From NCBI RefSeq assembly GCF_024362385.1, contig NZ_CP101466.1, positions 4,216,001 to 4,280,000 of the forward strand: a DNA stretch of 64,000 nt, read 5' to 3'. Below the pieces are notes generated by a model. It made no database searches. It saw only the letters and a list, made by a program, of their open reading frames with translations, and had not been told where the DNA came from. Positions 51,259-59,824 of the stretch are shown here, piece after piece. Within the stretch, counting starts at the first letter, position 1; each line of letters opens with the position of its first letter. A program made the translations under genes and the position numbers. Origin of the DNA: Arthrobacter sp. DNA4 (GTDB lineage Bacteria > Actinomycetota > Actinomycetes > Actinomycetales > Micrococcaceae).

Positions 51259-51607
51259 CCTTGCAAGGGGGACTACTTCACACCCCTTACGGAAAGGACC
51301 CGGAATGAGTGAGCGCCAAACGGAACAGGACACAGCGGAAGACTGTGACGCCGACACGTGCTTCTACTGCCAAAGCCCGGAAACCGACTAGGGGCCAAGT
51401 CGCTGGGTCCAGCCGTCGGGCAGGTGTTGCGCGGCAACGGGCCCTAAACCCACTGCTCCCACACCGTCAGCTGCAGGCTGACGGTCCCGGACGAGCCAGC
51501 CACAACAGCACCAGCCCCCGCGGAAGGGTCGACGGCGGCACCCGCCTTGCCGCCGTCGTCGTCCCTCCCATCAAAACCAGCATTCCCGGCAAAACCAGCC
51601 CAGCGCA
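51259..51607. other. Intergenic region between convergent dctA-type and LLM genes
   Basis: No convincing gene. CGACGGCGGCA (51530-51540) and TGCCGCCGTCG (51548-51558) form a hairpin of the same family as those at 7860, 36871 and 37945; it probably ends the LLM operon. Confidence 0.6.
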
Positions 51608-52996
51608 TCAGGCGCGGGCCGCCGCGACAGCCCCGTCAGCGGAACGCACCGGCGCCTCCAGTCCCAGGTGCTCGCGGAGCGTGCTGCCCCGGTACTCCGT
51701 GGGGTACACGCCGCGTTCCTGCAGCTCCGGCACCAGATGGTTCACGATGTCATCCAGCCCGCTGGGGACCAGCCACGGCGAGATGTTGAACCCGTCCACC
51801 GCCCCCACCCGCGCGTACTCGGCCAGCTGGTCCGCCACCGCCGTGTAGGAGCCGGTGAAGGTGGAATCGATCCGCGCGGTCTTCGAGGTGACGAACTGCC
51901 GGATGGACAGCCCCTTGTCCTTGGCCTCGGCCCGCCACTGGTCCGCCAGCTGCCGGGCCTTGGCACCGTGGAAACCGCTGCCGCGGGTCTCGGACGTTTC
52001 CTCCACCACAGGATCGATCTCCGGCAGCGGCCCGTCCGGATCGTAGGCCGAGAGTTCGCGGCCCCAGAACTGCTCCAGGTAAGCGATGGCCTGCTGCGGG
52101 CCGATCTGCAGGCTCCGTACCCACTCCTTCTTTTCCGCGGCCTCGGCAGCGGTCGGCGCCAGGATGAACTCGCTGGCCGGCATGATCTGGACGGCATTGG
52201 CCCCGCGCCCGGCGGCCAGGGACCGCTCCACCAGGTCCTTGCGGAACTCCACGGCGTCGTCGAACGTGGGGTGGGCGGAGAAGATCACGTCGGCCTGCCG
52301 GGCGGCGAAGCTCCGGCCCTCCGGCGAGTCGCCGGCCTGGAACAGCACCGGCCGGTACTGGGCGCTGCGCGGCAGCCGCGGCGTCACATCCACGGTGTAG
52401 TGCTGGCCCTCATGGAGCACCCGGCGGGCGGGACCGTCCGGCGTTTCCCACGAATCCCAGATCCGCTTGGCCGTTTCCACGAACGCCTCTGCGTGCTTGT
52501 ACCGGTCCGCGTGGTCCAGGTAGCCTCCGCGGCGGAAGTTCGCCCCGGTCCAGGCGTTGTCCGTGGTCACGATGTTCCACGCCGCACGGCCGCCGGAGAC
52601 CAGGTCCAGCGAGGCCAGCCGGTGGGCCAGGTCCGCGGGATCGTTGTACGTGGTGTTCTGGGTGGCCACCAGGCCGATGTTCTGTGTGACGGATGCCAGG
52701 GCGGCCAGCATGGTCTGCGCGTCGGGGCGGCCCACCACGTCCAGCGCGTGCGGGCGTCCCAGGTGTTCCCGCAGGCGCAGCCCCTCGCCCAGGAAGAACG
52801 CGGCGAAGAGGCCGCGCTCGGCGGTCTGGGCGATGCGGCGGAAGGATTCGAAGTCTGTCTGCGATCCGGACTCGGGGGCCTTCCAGATGGTGCCGGAGTT
52901 GACGCCCTGAAAGAAGACGCCGAACTGGATCTGGCCGGACGGCGTGAATTGGTCCGGCGTGCCAACCTGGGATTTAGCACGGGTGTGCTGTGTCAT
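51608..52996 (-). CDS. LLM-class monooxygenase, NtaA/SnaA/DszA group
   Basis: Protein of 462 residues from the ATG at 52996 (GGGGA upstream); an upstream extension to 53173 overlaps the preceding gene and is rejected. Group features: IQFGVFFQGVNSGTIWK, NIGLVATQNTTYNDPADLAH, LDLVSGGRAAWNIVTTDNAW, then NFRRGGYLDHADRYKHAEAF. These enzymes use reduced FMN and oxygen on nitrilotriacetate, S-substituted cysteines or thiophenes. It ends an operon with a second LLM gene and an amino-acid-type importer. Confidence 0.88.
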   Translation of the reverse strand: MTQHTRAKSQVGTPDQFTPSGQIQFGVFFQGVNSGTIWKAPESGSQTDFESFRRIAQTAERGLFAAFFLGEGLRLREHLGRPHALDVVGRPDAQTMLAALASVTQNIGLVATQNTTYNDPADLAHRLASLDLVSGGRAAWNIVTTDNAWTGANFRRGGYLDHADRYKHAEAFVETAKRIWDSWETPDGPARRVLHEGQHYTVDVTPRLPRSAQYRPVLFQAGDSPEGRSFAARQADVIFSAHPTFDDAVEFRKDLVERSLAAGRGANAVQIMPASEFILAPTAAEAAEKKEWVRSLQIGPQQAIAYLEQFWGRELSAYDPDGPLPEIDPVVEETSETRGSGFHGAKARQLADQWRAEAKDKGLSIRQFVTSKTARIDSTFTGSYTAVADQLAEYARVGAVDGFNISPWLVPSGLDDIVNHLVPELQERGVYPTEYRGSTLREHLGLEAPVRSADGAVAAARA

Positions 52997-53006
52997 GATT
53001 TTCCCC

Positions 53007-54065
53007 TTACTTTCCGGCACCGGCAGGCGCAGCGGCTGCGGTTGCATAACGGCTGGCTGGGCGGTCCAGGCCCAGCAGATCGCGGAAGGTGCCGTCCTGC
53101 ACAACCGGGCGGAGTGCCCGGCGCCGGCGCAGTTCCGGCAGCACCAGCCGGCCCAGCTCCTCGAGATCGACAAAGAGCGACGCCGGGTGCAACCGCACGC
53201 CGTCGGCCTCCTTTAAAAGGTCAGCCAGGAAGTCGGTGAGACTGGCTGCAGAACCTGCGAACGCCGCCCTGCCGCCGTCGAACGACGCACCCCTCGCAGC
53301 CGCGGCCTGCCCGCGGGCGTCCAGCACGAGGTCGAGCTCGGCAACCACCACAACGCCGGCTCCCACGCGGGCCCGCACATCACGGACCTCGGCAGCAAGC
53401 AGTTCCGGCGTCGGGGCGGACACCAGCACGGCGTCCACGGCCTCCACCGGAACCCCGCCAATCAGCGAAGCGGGAGCCAGCACGGGCAGCTGCCCCTGCA
53501 GCGGCCGCGGGATGATGGACGGCCCCTTGACGGAGTAGCCGGGACCGGCAAAGCCAGCAGGCGTTCGGAAGTCCACATAATGCAGCTTGTCCACGTCGAT
53601 GTACCGGCCGGTGGCAACGTCCCGGATCACGGCGTCGTCCTCCCAGGAATCCCAGAGCCGGCGGGATACCTCGATGGACGCCGCGGCCTCCTGGCCCAGC
53701 GCTGCCCCAGTGACAACAGAACGTCCGACGGCGGCGGCAGCCCCGGGTGCCTCAGCGGCGGTGACGATCCACCCGGCGCGGCCGCCGGAGACGTAGTCCA
53801 GGCTGGCCAGCTGGGTGGAGATGTGGAACGGCTCCGTATATACGGTGTCCACCTCGGGCACCAGCGCGATGGTCCGGGACACGGGCCCTGCGAACGCGGC
53901 CCGCTGCAAAGCGTTCGCACGGCCGGGAGCGGGCGCGTCGGTGAAGGTGGCAGCGTGGAAGCCCGCGGACTCGGCTGCCAGCACGGCTCGGGTGAGGTCC
54001 GCACCGTCCCAGCCGGCGCCGTCGAGCTCGATGGCCAGGAAGCCCGGGTTTTCAAAGGTACTCAT
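53007..54065 (-). CDS. Second LLM-class oxidoreductase
   Basis: Protein of 352 residues. FLAIELDGAGWDG at the start, LASLDYVSGGRAGWIVTAAE in the middle, and a C-terminus ending PASRYATAAAAPAGAGK. It is shorter and more diverged than its downstream neighbour but has the same fold cues. AAGGAT precedes the start. It overlaps the binding-protein gene by four bases (ATGA) and ends ten bases before the next gene. The two monooxygenases probably act in series or on related substrates. Confidence 0.8.
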   Translation of the reverse strand: MSTFENPGFLAIELDGAGWDGADLTRAVLAAESAGFHAATFTDAPAPGRANALQRAAFAGPVSRTIALVPEVDTVYTEPFHISTQLASLDYVSGGRAGWIVTAAEAPGAAAAVGRSVVTGAALGQEAAASIEVSRRLWDSWEDDAVIRDVATGRYIDVDKLHYVDFRTPAGFAGPGYSVKGPSIIPRPLQGQLPVLAPASLIGGVPVEAVDAVLVSAPTPELLAAEVRDVRARVGAGVVVVAELDLVLDARGQAAAARGASFDGGRAAFAGSAASLTDFLADLLKEADGVRLHPASLFVDLEELGRLVLPELRRRRALRPVVQDGTFRDLLGLDRPASRYATAAAAPAGAGK

Positions 54066-55120
54066 TTCTGATCCTTCCCGGTCGGAGCGGCCGTGGCGGT
54101 TGCCGGCGTTGCCGCGAAGTTTTCCGCTGTGATGGTCTTGGATTCCGGCAAGGCTTCCTCGGACAGGCCCCAGCGTTCCAGCACCTTCCCGTAGGAGCCG
54201 TCCTGGATGACCTCGTTCAGGGCCTCGGAAATCACCGGCGCCAGCCCGTTGCCGCGCAGCGTGGTGGCGGCCACCAGGGTCTCGGACGGCCAGCCGGCGT
54301 TGACCTTGCCCACCACCTTCAGGTCGTCACGGGTGTTCTCCCGGTACACGGTGGACGGGTACGGGGCGATGTTCAGGTCCGTGCGGCCGGAGGACAGCGC
54401 CAGGATGGTGTCGGCGTCGGACGAGTAGTACTGCAGCGTGGCCGGCGCCTTGCCCTTGGCCTCCAGCTCCTTGTTCCAGGCCAGCAGGATCTTCTCCTGG
54501 TTGGTGCCCGAGCCCACGGAGATCTTCAGGCCGGAAATGTCGTCAGCGCCCTTGATGTCATAGGTGGAGGACTTCTTCGCTTCGAACCCCATGTACGCGG
54601 CCCGGTAGCTGGCGAAGTCGAACAGCTTCACCCGGTCCTTGTTCACGCCCACGTTGGAGAACACGGCCTCGAAGTCGCCGGACTGGGTCTTCAGCGGCCA
54701 GTTCTCCCAGGACGTGACCTGGACATCCAGCTGCAGGCCCAGCTTGTCCGCCACCAGCTGGGCGATGTCCAGCTCCGAGCCGATCGGCGTCTTGTCGTCC
54801 GTGGCGTGGAAGGACAGCGGGATGGACCCGGCGGTGGTGGCCACGGACAGCTTGCCGTCCTTGCCGATCAGTTCCGGGACCTTGGCGGCGAGCGCGGGGT
54901 CCTTCTCCGCCCGGATCCGCTGCTGGTCCGGCGAGGTGTTGTACACGACGCCGTTACGGGCCGCCGTCGTCTGCGCCCCTCCGCTGGGGTTGCCCGCAGC
55001 GGAGGCGCCGGGGTCCGCGCAGCCGGCGAGCGCGGCTGAGCCAAGGAGTGCGGTGCCAAGGAGGACGACGGCGGGACGCGCCGCGGGTGCGCGGCGGCGG
55101 CCGCTGGTGGGGAAAGCCAT
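54062..55120 (-). CDS. ABC substrate-binding lipoprotein, family 3 (amino-acid type)
   Basis: Protein of 352 residues. Lipobox SAALAGCADPG. Mature part: GKLSVATTAGSIPLSFHATD, then IGSELDIAQLVADKLGLQLD, as in family 3 binding proteins for amino acids and cystine. It is next to permease and ATPase genes of the same type, and ends overlapping an LLM gene. Substrate probably an amino-acid derivative, perhaps S-substituted cysteine. Confidence 0.85.
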   Translation of the reverse strand: MAFPTSGRRRAPAARPAVVLLGTALLGSAALAGCADPGASAAGNPSGGAQTTAARNGVVYNTSPDQQRIRAEKDPALAAKVPELIGKDGKLSVATTAGSIPLSFHATDDKTPIGSELDIAQLVADKLGLQLDVQVTSWENWPLKTQSGDFEAVFSNVGVNKDRVKLFDFASYRAAYMGFEAKKSSTYDIKGADDISGLKISVGSGTNQEKILLAWNKELEAKGKAPATLQYYSSDADTILALSSGRTDLNIAPYPSTVYRENTRDDLKVVGKVNAGWPSETLVAATTLRGNGLAPVISEALNEVIQDGSYGKVLERWGLSEEALPESKTITAENFAATPATATAAPTGKDQK

Positions 55121-55129
55121 GGGAGTTCC

Positions 55130-55954
55130 TTAGATGTTGAAGGCCGGTTCGAGCACCTTGGAGAAGAAGCTCCGGGTGCGCGGTTCCTGGGGGTTGCTGA
55201 AGATGTCCTGCGGGGTGCCCTGTTCCACGATCTGGCCCTGGTCCATGAACACCACGGTGTCCGCCACGTCGCGGGCAAAGCCCATCTCGTGGGTGACGAT
55301 GATCAGGGTGGTGCCGGACTTGGCGAGTTCGCGGATGACATCCAGGACCTCGTTGACCAGTTCCGGGTCAAGGGCGGAGGTGGGCTCGTCGAACAGCAGG
55401 ATCTTGGGGTCCAGGGCCAGCGCGCGGGCAATCGCCACGCGTTGCTGCTGGCCGCCGGAGAGCTGGCGCGGGTAGGCGTCAGCCCGGTCCTTGAGGCCCA
55501 CCCGGTCCAGCAGTTCCAGGCCCCGGCGGCGGGCTTCCGCCTTGGAGCGCCGCGCCTTGCCGGGCTGGTGCGCGACGACGGGCGCTTCCGCCACGTTCTC
55601 CAGGGCGGTGAGGTGCGGGAACAGGTTGAAGTTCTGGAACACCATGCCGATTTCGGTGCGTTGCTTGAGGATGTCCTTTTCGCGCAACTCGTGCAGCCGG
55701 TCGCCGCGGACCTCGTAGCCCACCAGCTTGCCGTCAATGGCAATGTACCCGCCGTCCACCTTTTCCAGGTGGTTGATGGTGCGCAGCAGGGTGGACTTGC
55801 CGGAGCCGGACGGGCCCACGATCACTGCCACGCCGCCCGGTTCTACGGTGAGGCTGACGCCCTTGAGGACTTCGGTGGGCCCGAAGGATTTGCGCACGCC
55901 GGTGATCTCCACCAGGCCGCGGGTGGCGGTGGGGGCGGGAAGGGTCTCAGTCAT
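55130..55954 (-). CDS. Amino-acid-type ABC transporter ATPase
   Basis: Protein of 274 residues from the ATG at 55954. Walker [10 protein letters not shown], signature [16 protein letters not shown], Walker [14 protein letters not shown], and [13 protein letters not shown]. The start shares one base with the permease stop (TGATG), so translation is coupled. Confidence 0.92.
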   Translation of the reverse strand: MTETLPAPTATRGLVEITGVRKSFGPTEVLKGVSLTVEPGGVAVIVGPSGSGKSTLLRTINHLEKVDGGYIAIDGKLVGYEVRGDRLHELREKDILKQRTEIGMVFQNFNLFPHLTALENVAEAPVVAHQPGKARRSKAEARRRGLELLDRVGLKDRADAYPRQLSGGQQQRVAIARALALDPKILLFDEPTSALDPELVNEVLDVIRELAKSGTTLIIVTHEMGFARDVADTVVFMDQGQIVEQGTPQDIFSNPQEPRTRSFFSKVLEPAFNI

Positions 55955-56961
55955 CAGAAGTTCCTCCGGTTGGGCACCGCGTGGGTGGCGAAGAATTTGC
56001 GGGCCTTCTGCAGGGGCGTCAGCGGCAGGTTCCGCACCGCACCCTTGGAGTAGTGCCGTTCGATGTAGTACTGGAAGACGCTCAGCACGGACGTGATGAC
56101 GATGTACCAGAGCGTGGCCACCAAAAGCAGCGGCAGGACCTGCTGGGTGCGGTTGTAGATGACCTGCACCGTGTAGAACAGTTCCGAGTAGGCCAGGACG
56201 TAGACGATCGAGGTGCCCTTGACCAGGCCGATGATCTCGTTGAACGCCGTGGGCAGGATGGCCCGCATGGCCTGCGGGAGCACGATCCGGGTGGAGCGGC
56301 GCCAGCCCGGGATGCCCAGCGCGGCCGCGGCTTCCAGCTGGCCCTGGTCCACCGAGAGGATGCCGCCGCGGATGATCTCGGCCGAGTACGCCGCCTGGTT
56401 CAGGGTCAGGCCCAGCACCGCTGCCGCGAACTGGCTGATCAGCGTGGTGGTCTGCACCTCGAAGAACCGGACATCGGTGAACGGGATGCCAAGGCTGATC
56501 TTTTCGTACAGGTAGCCCAGGTTGTACCAAAGCAGCATCTGAACCAGCAGCGGCGTGGACCGGAAGATCCAGGAGAACGTCCAGGACACCGAGACCAGCA
56601 GCGGCGACGCAGACAGCCGCATCAGCGCCAGGATGAAGCCCAGCACGAAGCCCAGAACCCCGGAGATGGCGGTCAGCTTCAGGGTTTCCATCAGCCCGTT
56701 GACAACGGACTGCGCGGTGAACCACTGCGCCACCACGCCCCACTCCCAGCGCGGGTTGGTGGCCAGGGACCAGGCCACGGCAAGGACGCCAAGCGCGACG
56801 ACGGCAGTCCCCACCCAGCGCCCCGGATGCTTTGCTGCCACCACCCGGTAGGACGAATAGTCGGTGGCCTGCCGGACGGGGGCACCAGGCCCGGTTGGCG
56901 GCGCTTCCGCCGCGGGCTGCGGTTGTTGTGACTGCGCCACCTTGGTTGCTGCTGAACTCAT
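55954..56961 (-). CDS. Amino-acid-type ABC transporter permease
   Basis: Protein of 335 residues. An N-terminal cytoplasmic extension of about 50 residues is Pro/Ala-rich. Several helices follow, with the coupling segment [20 protein letters not shown]. The start has AGGTG upstream. It is the first gene of the operon and diverges from the flavoprotein gene. Confidence 0.9.
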   Translation of the reverse strand: MSSAATKVAQSQQPQPAAEAPPTGPGAPVRQATDYSSYRVVAAKHPGRWVGTAVVALGVLAVAWSLATNPRWEWGVVAQWFTAQSVVNGLMETLKLTAISGVLGFVLGFILALMRLSASPLLVSVSWTFSWIFRSTPLLVQMLLWYNLGYLYEKISLGIPFTDVRFFEVQTTTLISQFAAAVLGLTLNQAAYSAEIIRGGILSVDQGQLEAAAALGIPGWRRSTRIVLPQAMRAILPTAFNEIIGLVKGTSIVYVLAYSELFYTVQVIYNRTQQVLPLLLVATLWYIVITSVLSVFQYYIERHYSKGAVRNLPLTPLQKARKFFATHAVPNRRNF

Positions 56962-57257
56962 GCGCCACCTCGATTCTTGTCGTGAATTCCTTGTGCGGGC
57001 GGTTGCCCCTGGCTGTTGCCTCTAATGTGGAGCCCTTGCGGCCCTCTGCTGGCTGCAAATCTAGGACCGCGCGGAACGGGCCAGCAAGGCGGCAGGTTGC
57101 ATATCTTCACCGGAGTTCGCACGGCGTCATGAGTCGTTTTCTTGCGTCTTTTAACCGGCTGTGACGCGGAGTTAACGGGCATGACCAGGCCCTCGACCGC
57201 CGTCGTTACGGCTGCCTAGCATGGGCATCCAATCCACCCCCGCCGTCAGGAGCGCCC
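56962..57257. promoter_or_regulatory. Divergent promoter region of the organosulfur-type cluster
   Basis: About 300 bases between the permease and flavoprotein genes. TTAAC and GTTAA face each other near 57150-57176 with 16 bases between, a possible operator. Ribosome-binding sites for both genes are at its ends. No gene supported. Confidence 0.45.
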
Positions 57258-59300
57258 ATGCCAGCCACCATCCCGGCCATCGTCTTCATCGGCGGCGGAC
57301 CGCGCACGGCGGGCGTGCTGGAACGGATCGCAGCCAACCGGCCGGACGTCTTCGCCGGCCCGCTGCAGATCCACGTGGTGGAGCCGCACATCCCTGGTTC
57401 GGGCCGGATCTGGCGCTACGACCAGGACCCCGGCCTCCTGCTCAACTCGATGGCGGCGGACATCACCATGTTCACCGACGAGTCAGTGGACTGCGCCGGC
57501 CCCGCCGCCCCCGGTCCCGGGTTGGCCGAGTGGGCCGCCGGCGTGCTGGACGCCTCCATCATCGACGTTCCGGACTTCCCGCAGCCGCTGTGGAAGCAGC
57601 TGCGGACCCTGACCGGCACCACCTTCCCCACGCGGCAACTGCAGAGCCAGTACCTCGAATGGTTCTTCCGCCGGGCTGCCAGATCGCTGGGCCGCAGCGT
57701 GACAGTCCACCGGACCACCGCCCTCGGCATTACCGCTGTGGACGGCGGCCATGAGGTGGAGCTGGCCAATGGCCGGACCCTGCACGCGGACATCGTCGTC
57801 ACCGCGCTGGGGCACACGGACTCCCGCCCTGACGCCGTCTCCGCCGGGTTCTCGGACTTCGCCGCCCGGCACGGCGGCTACCACGCGGCACCCGGCTACA
57901 CCACCGACGTCGACTACTCCCCGATCGCCCCCGGACAGGACGTGATCGTCGCCGGGATGGGCCTGGCGTTCGTTGACCTGCTGGTCCTCCTCATGGAGGG
58001 GCGCGGCGGCAGGTTCGAGGAAATGCACGACGGCGGGCTGCGCTACCTTCCGTCCGGACGGGAACCACGGCTGTGGGCAGGGTCGCGCCGCGGCGTGCCG
58101 TACCACTCCAAGATTTCCACCTCCCTGCGCGGCCAGGCTCCGGGGCCGCTGCGGTTCTTCACTGCTGCTGCCGTGGATGCCCTCCTGGACGCCCACGGCG
58201 AGCTGGACTTCCGGCAGCACCTCTGGCCGCTCATCGCCAAGGAAGCCGGGTACTGCTACTACCGGGAACTCCTGACCGGCAGCCCGGAGCGCGCGGCCAT
58301 GGAATGGGAAGTGTTTGCCGCCCGTTACGCAGAGGTGGACTGGTACAGCGGCAGGCGCGTGGACCTCGTAGCGGCTGCCGTGCCGGACCGGGGCCTGCAC
58401 CTGGACCTGGAACGGCTGGACCGGCCCTTCGATGGTGTCCACTTTGCCGGGCACCGGGAGCTGCAGGACGCGGTGGCCCGATACATCGAGACCGATCTCT
58501 CTTTGCGCGACAGCCCGGACCATCCGGAAACCCTGGCCCTGTTCCTGGCCCTCCTGCACGTATACATGGAGGTGGGGCGCGTGGTTCCCGCGGAGCGCCT
58601 TAACGCGAAGTCCCAGCAGGCCATCCACGGCTGGTGGCATGGCTTCTTCAGCTTCGTGGACTCCGGTCCGCCGCCGCACCGCCTCCGCCAGATGCTGGCG
58701 CTGCACCGGGCCGGTCTGCTGCAGTTCCTCGGCCCCGGCCTGGAGGTATCCACCGACGACGCCAGCGGCACCTTCCACGCCACGTCCCCGCAGTCCGGAG
58801 TTTCGGTTTCCGCCACCGCGCTGATCGAGGCGCGGCTGCCGTCCACGTCGGTGGCCCGCTCCCTCAACCCGGTGCTCTCTTCGCTGTATGACGGCGGGCT
58901 GGGCAGCGAGCAGCAACTGCTGACCTCGGACGGCATCCACTCCACCGGGAAGCTGCTGGTCTCTGCCGGGCACCACCTGGTGGACGCGGAAGGCCGGGCC
59001 CAGGCCACCCTCTTCGGCGTCGGGCCCGGAACATCCGGCTGGGGTGCCGGCGCCTTTGCCAGGCCCAACACCAACGCGGCGCCCTTCCGGGAAAATGACG
59101 CCCTGGCCCGGAGCATCCTCGGTGTTGCCCGGGACATCGCCGCCCAGGGCCCGCCTGCCAATGTGGCCACCGCACAGGACAAAACAACTCCAGAACCAGC
59201 CGCCATCGGAAAGGGCCAGCACCATGACCGCAGAACCCGGGCTCAAGCCCCGCCCCCTCGATCCCGCCAGGCTCTCGGTCCTCAGCCTGCCCATGGATGA
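57258..59300 (+). CDS. FAD/NAD(P)-binding flavoprotein (NAD_binding_9 type)
   Basis: Protein of 680 residues. N-terminal dinucleotide fold IVFIGGGPRTAGVLERIAAN, then LNSMAADITMFTDESVDC. A second part, APGQDVIVAGMGLAFVDLLV, looks like the NAD(P)-binding half. Such proteins recur beside sulfur-type ABC importers and LLM monooxygenases in actinobacteria in my memory. Possible roles are flavin supply or N/S-oxidation. AGGAG precedes the start. Its 3' end overlaps the GNAT gene by 77 bases. Confidence 0.7.
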   Translation: MPATIPAIVFIGGGPRTAGVLERIAANRPDVFAGPLQIHVVEPHIPGSGRIWRYDQDPGLLLNSMAADITMFTDESVDCAGPAAPGPGLAEWAAGVLDASIIDVPDFPQPLWKQLRTLTGTTFPTRQLQSQYLEWFFRRAARSLGRSVTVHRTTALGITAVDGGHEVELANGRTLHADIVVTALGHTDSRPDAVSAGFSDFAARHGGYHAAPGYTTDVDYSPIAPGQDVIVAGMGLAFVDLLVLLMEGRGGRFEEMHDGGLRYLPSGREPRLWAGSRRGVPYHSKISTSLRGQAPGPLRFFTAAAVDALLDAHGELDFRQHLWPLIAKEAGYCYYRELLTGSPERAAMEWEVFAARYAEVDWYSGRRVDLVAAAVPDRGLHLDLERLDRPFDGVHFAGHRELQDAVARYIETDLSLRDSPDHPETLALFLALLHVYMEVGRVVPAERLNAKSQQAIHGWWHGFFSFVDSGPPPHRLRQMLALHRAGLLQFLGPGLEVSTDDASGTFHATSPQSGVSVSATALIEARLPSTSVARSLNPVLSSLYDGGLGSEQQLLTSDGIHSTGKLLVSAGHHLVDAEGRAQATLFGVGPGTSGWGAGAFARPNTNAAPFRENDALARSILGVARDIAAQGPPANVATAQDKTTPEPAAIGKGQHHDRRTRAQAPPPRSRQALGPQPAHG

Positions 59301-59775
59301 TCCCCGGGTCCGGCCGCTCCTGGACGAGCTCGCCGTCGAATACGACACCCGCTACGGGGACCTGTTTGGGCGCACCGCTGCCGCGGACGAGCTGAACCGC
59401 TACCCCGCGGCGGAATTCGAGGAGCCGCACGGCGCGCTCCTGGTGGTCCAGGAGGACGGCGAGTCGATCGCCGGGGGTGCGTTCCGCCGCTATGACGAAA
59501 CCACCGCGGAACTAAAGCGGATCTGGACACACTCGGCCCACCGCCGTCGTGGCCTGGGACGCCTGGTGCTGGCCGAACTCGAAGCCCTCGCCGCAGCCCG
59601 CGGCTACACCCGGCTGTACCTGACCACCGGGCCACGGCAGCCGGAAGCCAAGCACCTGTACCTCACCACGGGCTACCAGGCGCAGTTCGACCTGGACGCA
59701 GACCCGGAAACCATCGGCCCGCTGGCGTTCACCAAGGACCTCACCCCTGACCACAGGAACCCACGGCAGGACTGA
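59224..59775 (+). CDS. GNAT-family N-acetyltransferase
   Basis: Protein of 183 residues. Central motif RIWTHSAHRRRGLGRLVLAE carries the acetyl-CoA-binding R-x-x-G-x-G/A pattern, then RLYLTTGPRQPEAKHLYLTT. The start is the ATG at 59224, inside the flavoprotein gene. Its neighbours suggest N-acetylation of an amino-acid-like substrate before monooxygenase attack, as in the Bacillus S-alkyl-cysteine route; this is inference. Confidence 0.85.
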   Translation: MTAEPGLKPRPLDPARLSVLSLPMDDPRVRPLLDELAVEYDTRYGDLFGRTAAADELNRYPAAEFEEPHGALLVVQEDGESIAGGAFRRYDETTAELKRIWTHSAHRRRGLGRLVLAELEALAAARGYTRLYLTTGPRQPEAKHLYLTTGYQAQFDLDADPETIGPLAFTKDLTPDHRNPRQD

Positions 59776-59812
59776 CCCGCCAGGATGCCGCCCCAGGAGG
59801 GTCAGCCGCCGC

Positions 59813-59818
59813 TAAGCT
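59813..59818 (+). promoter_or_regulatory. Apparent -10 box (TAAGCT) of the HerA-like ATPase gene
   Basis: TAAGCT ends six bases before the ATG at 59825; no clear Shine-Dalgarno sits between. A leaderless transcript is likely. Confidence 0.4.
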
Positions 59819-59824
59819 AGCGCC

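Noticed and set aside
51309..51848. Plus-strand 179-codon frame after dctA
   Set aside because: Runs through a hairpin and into the antisense of the LLM gene; low-complexity Ser/Arg/Pro text.
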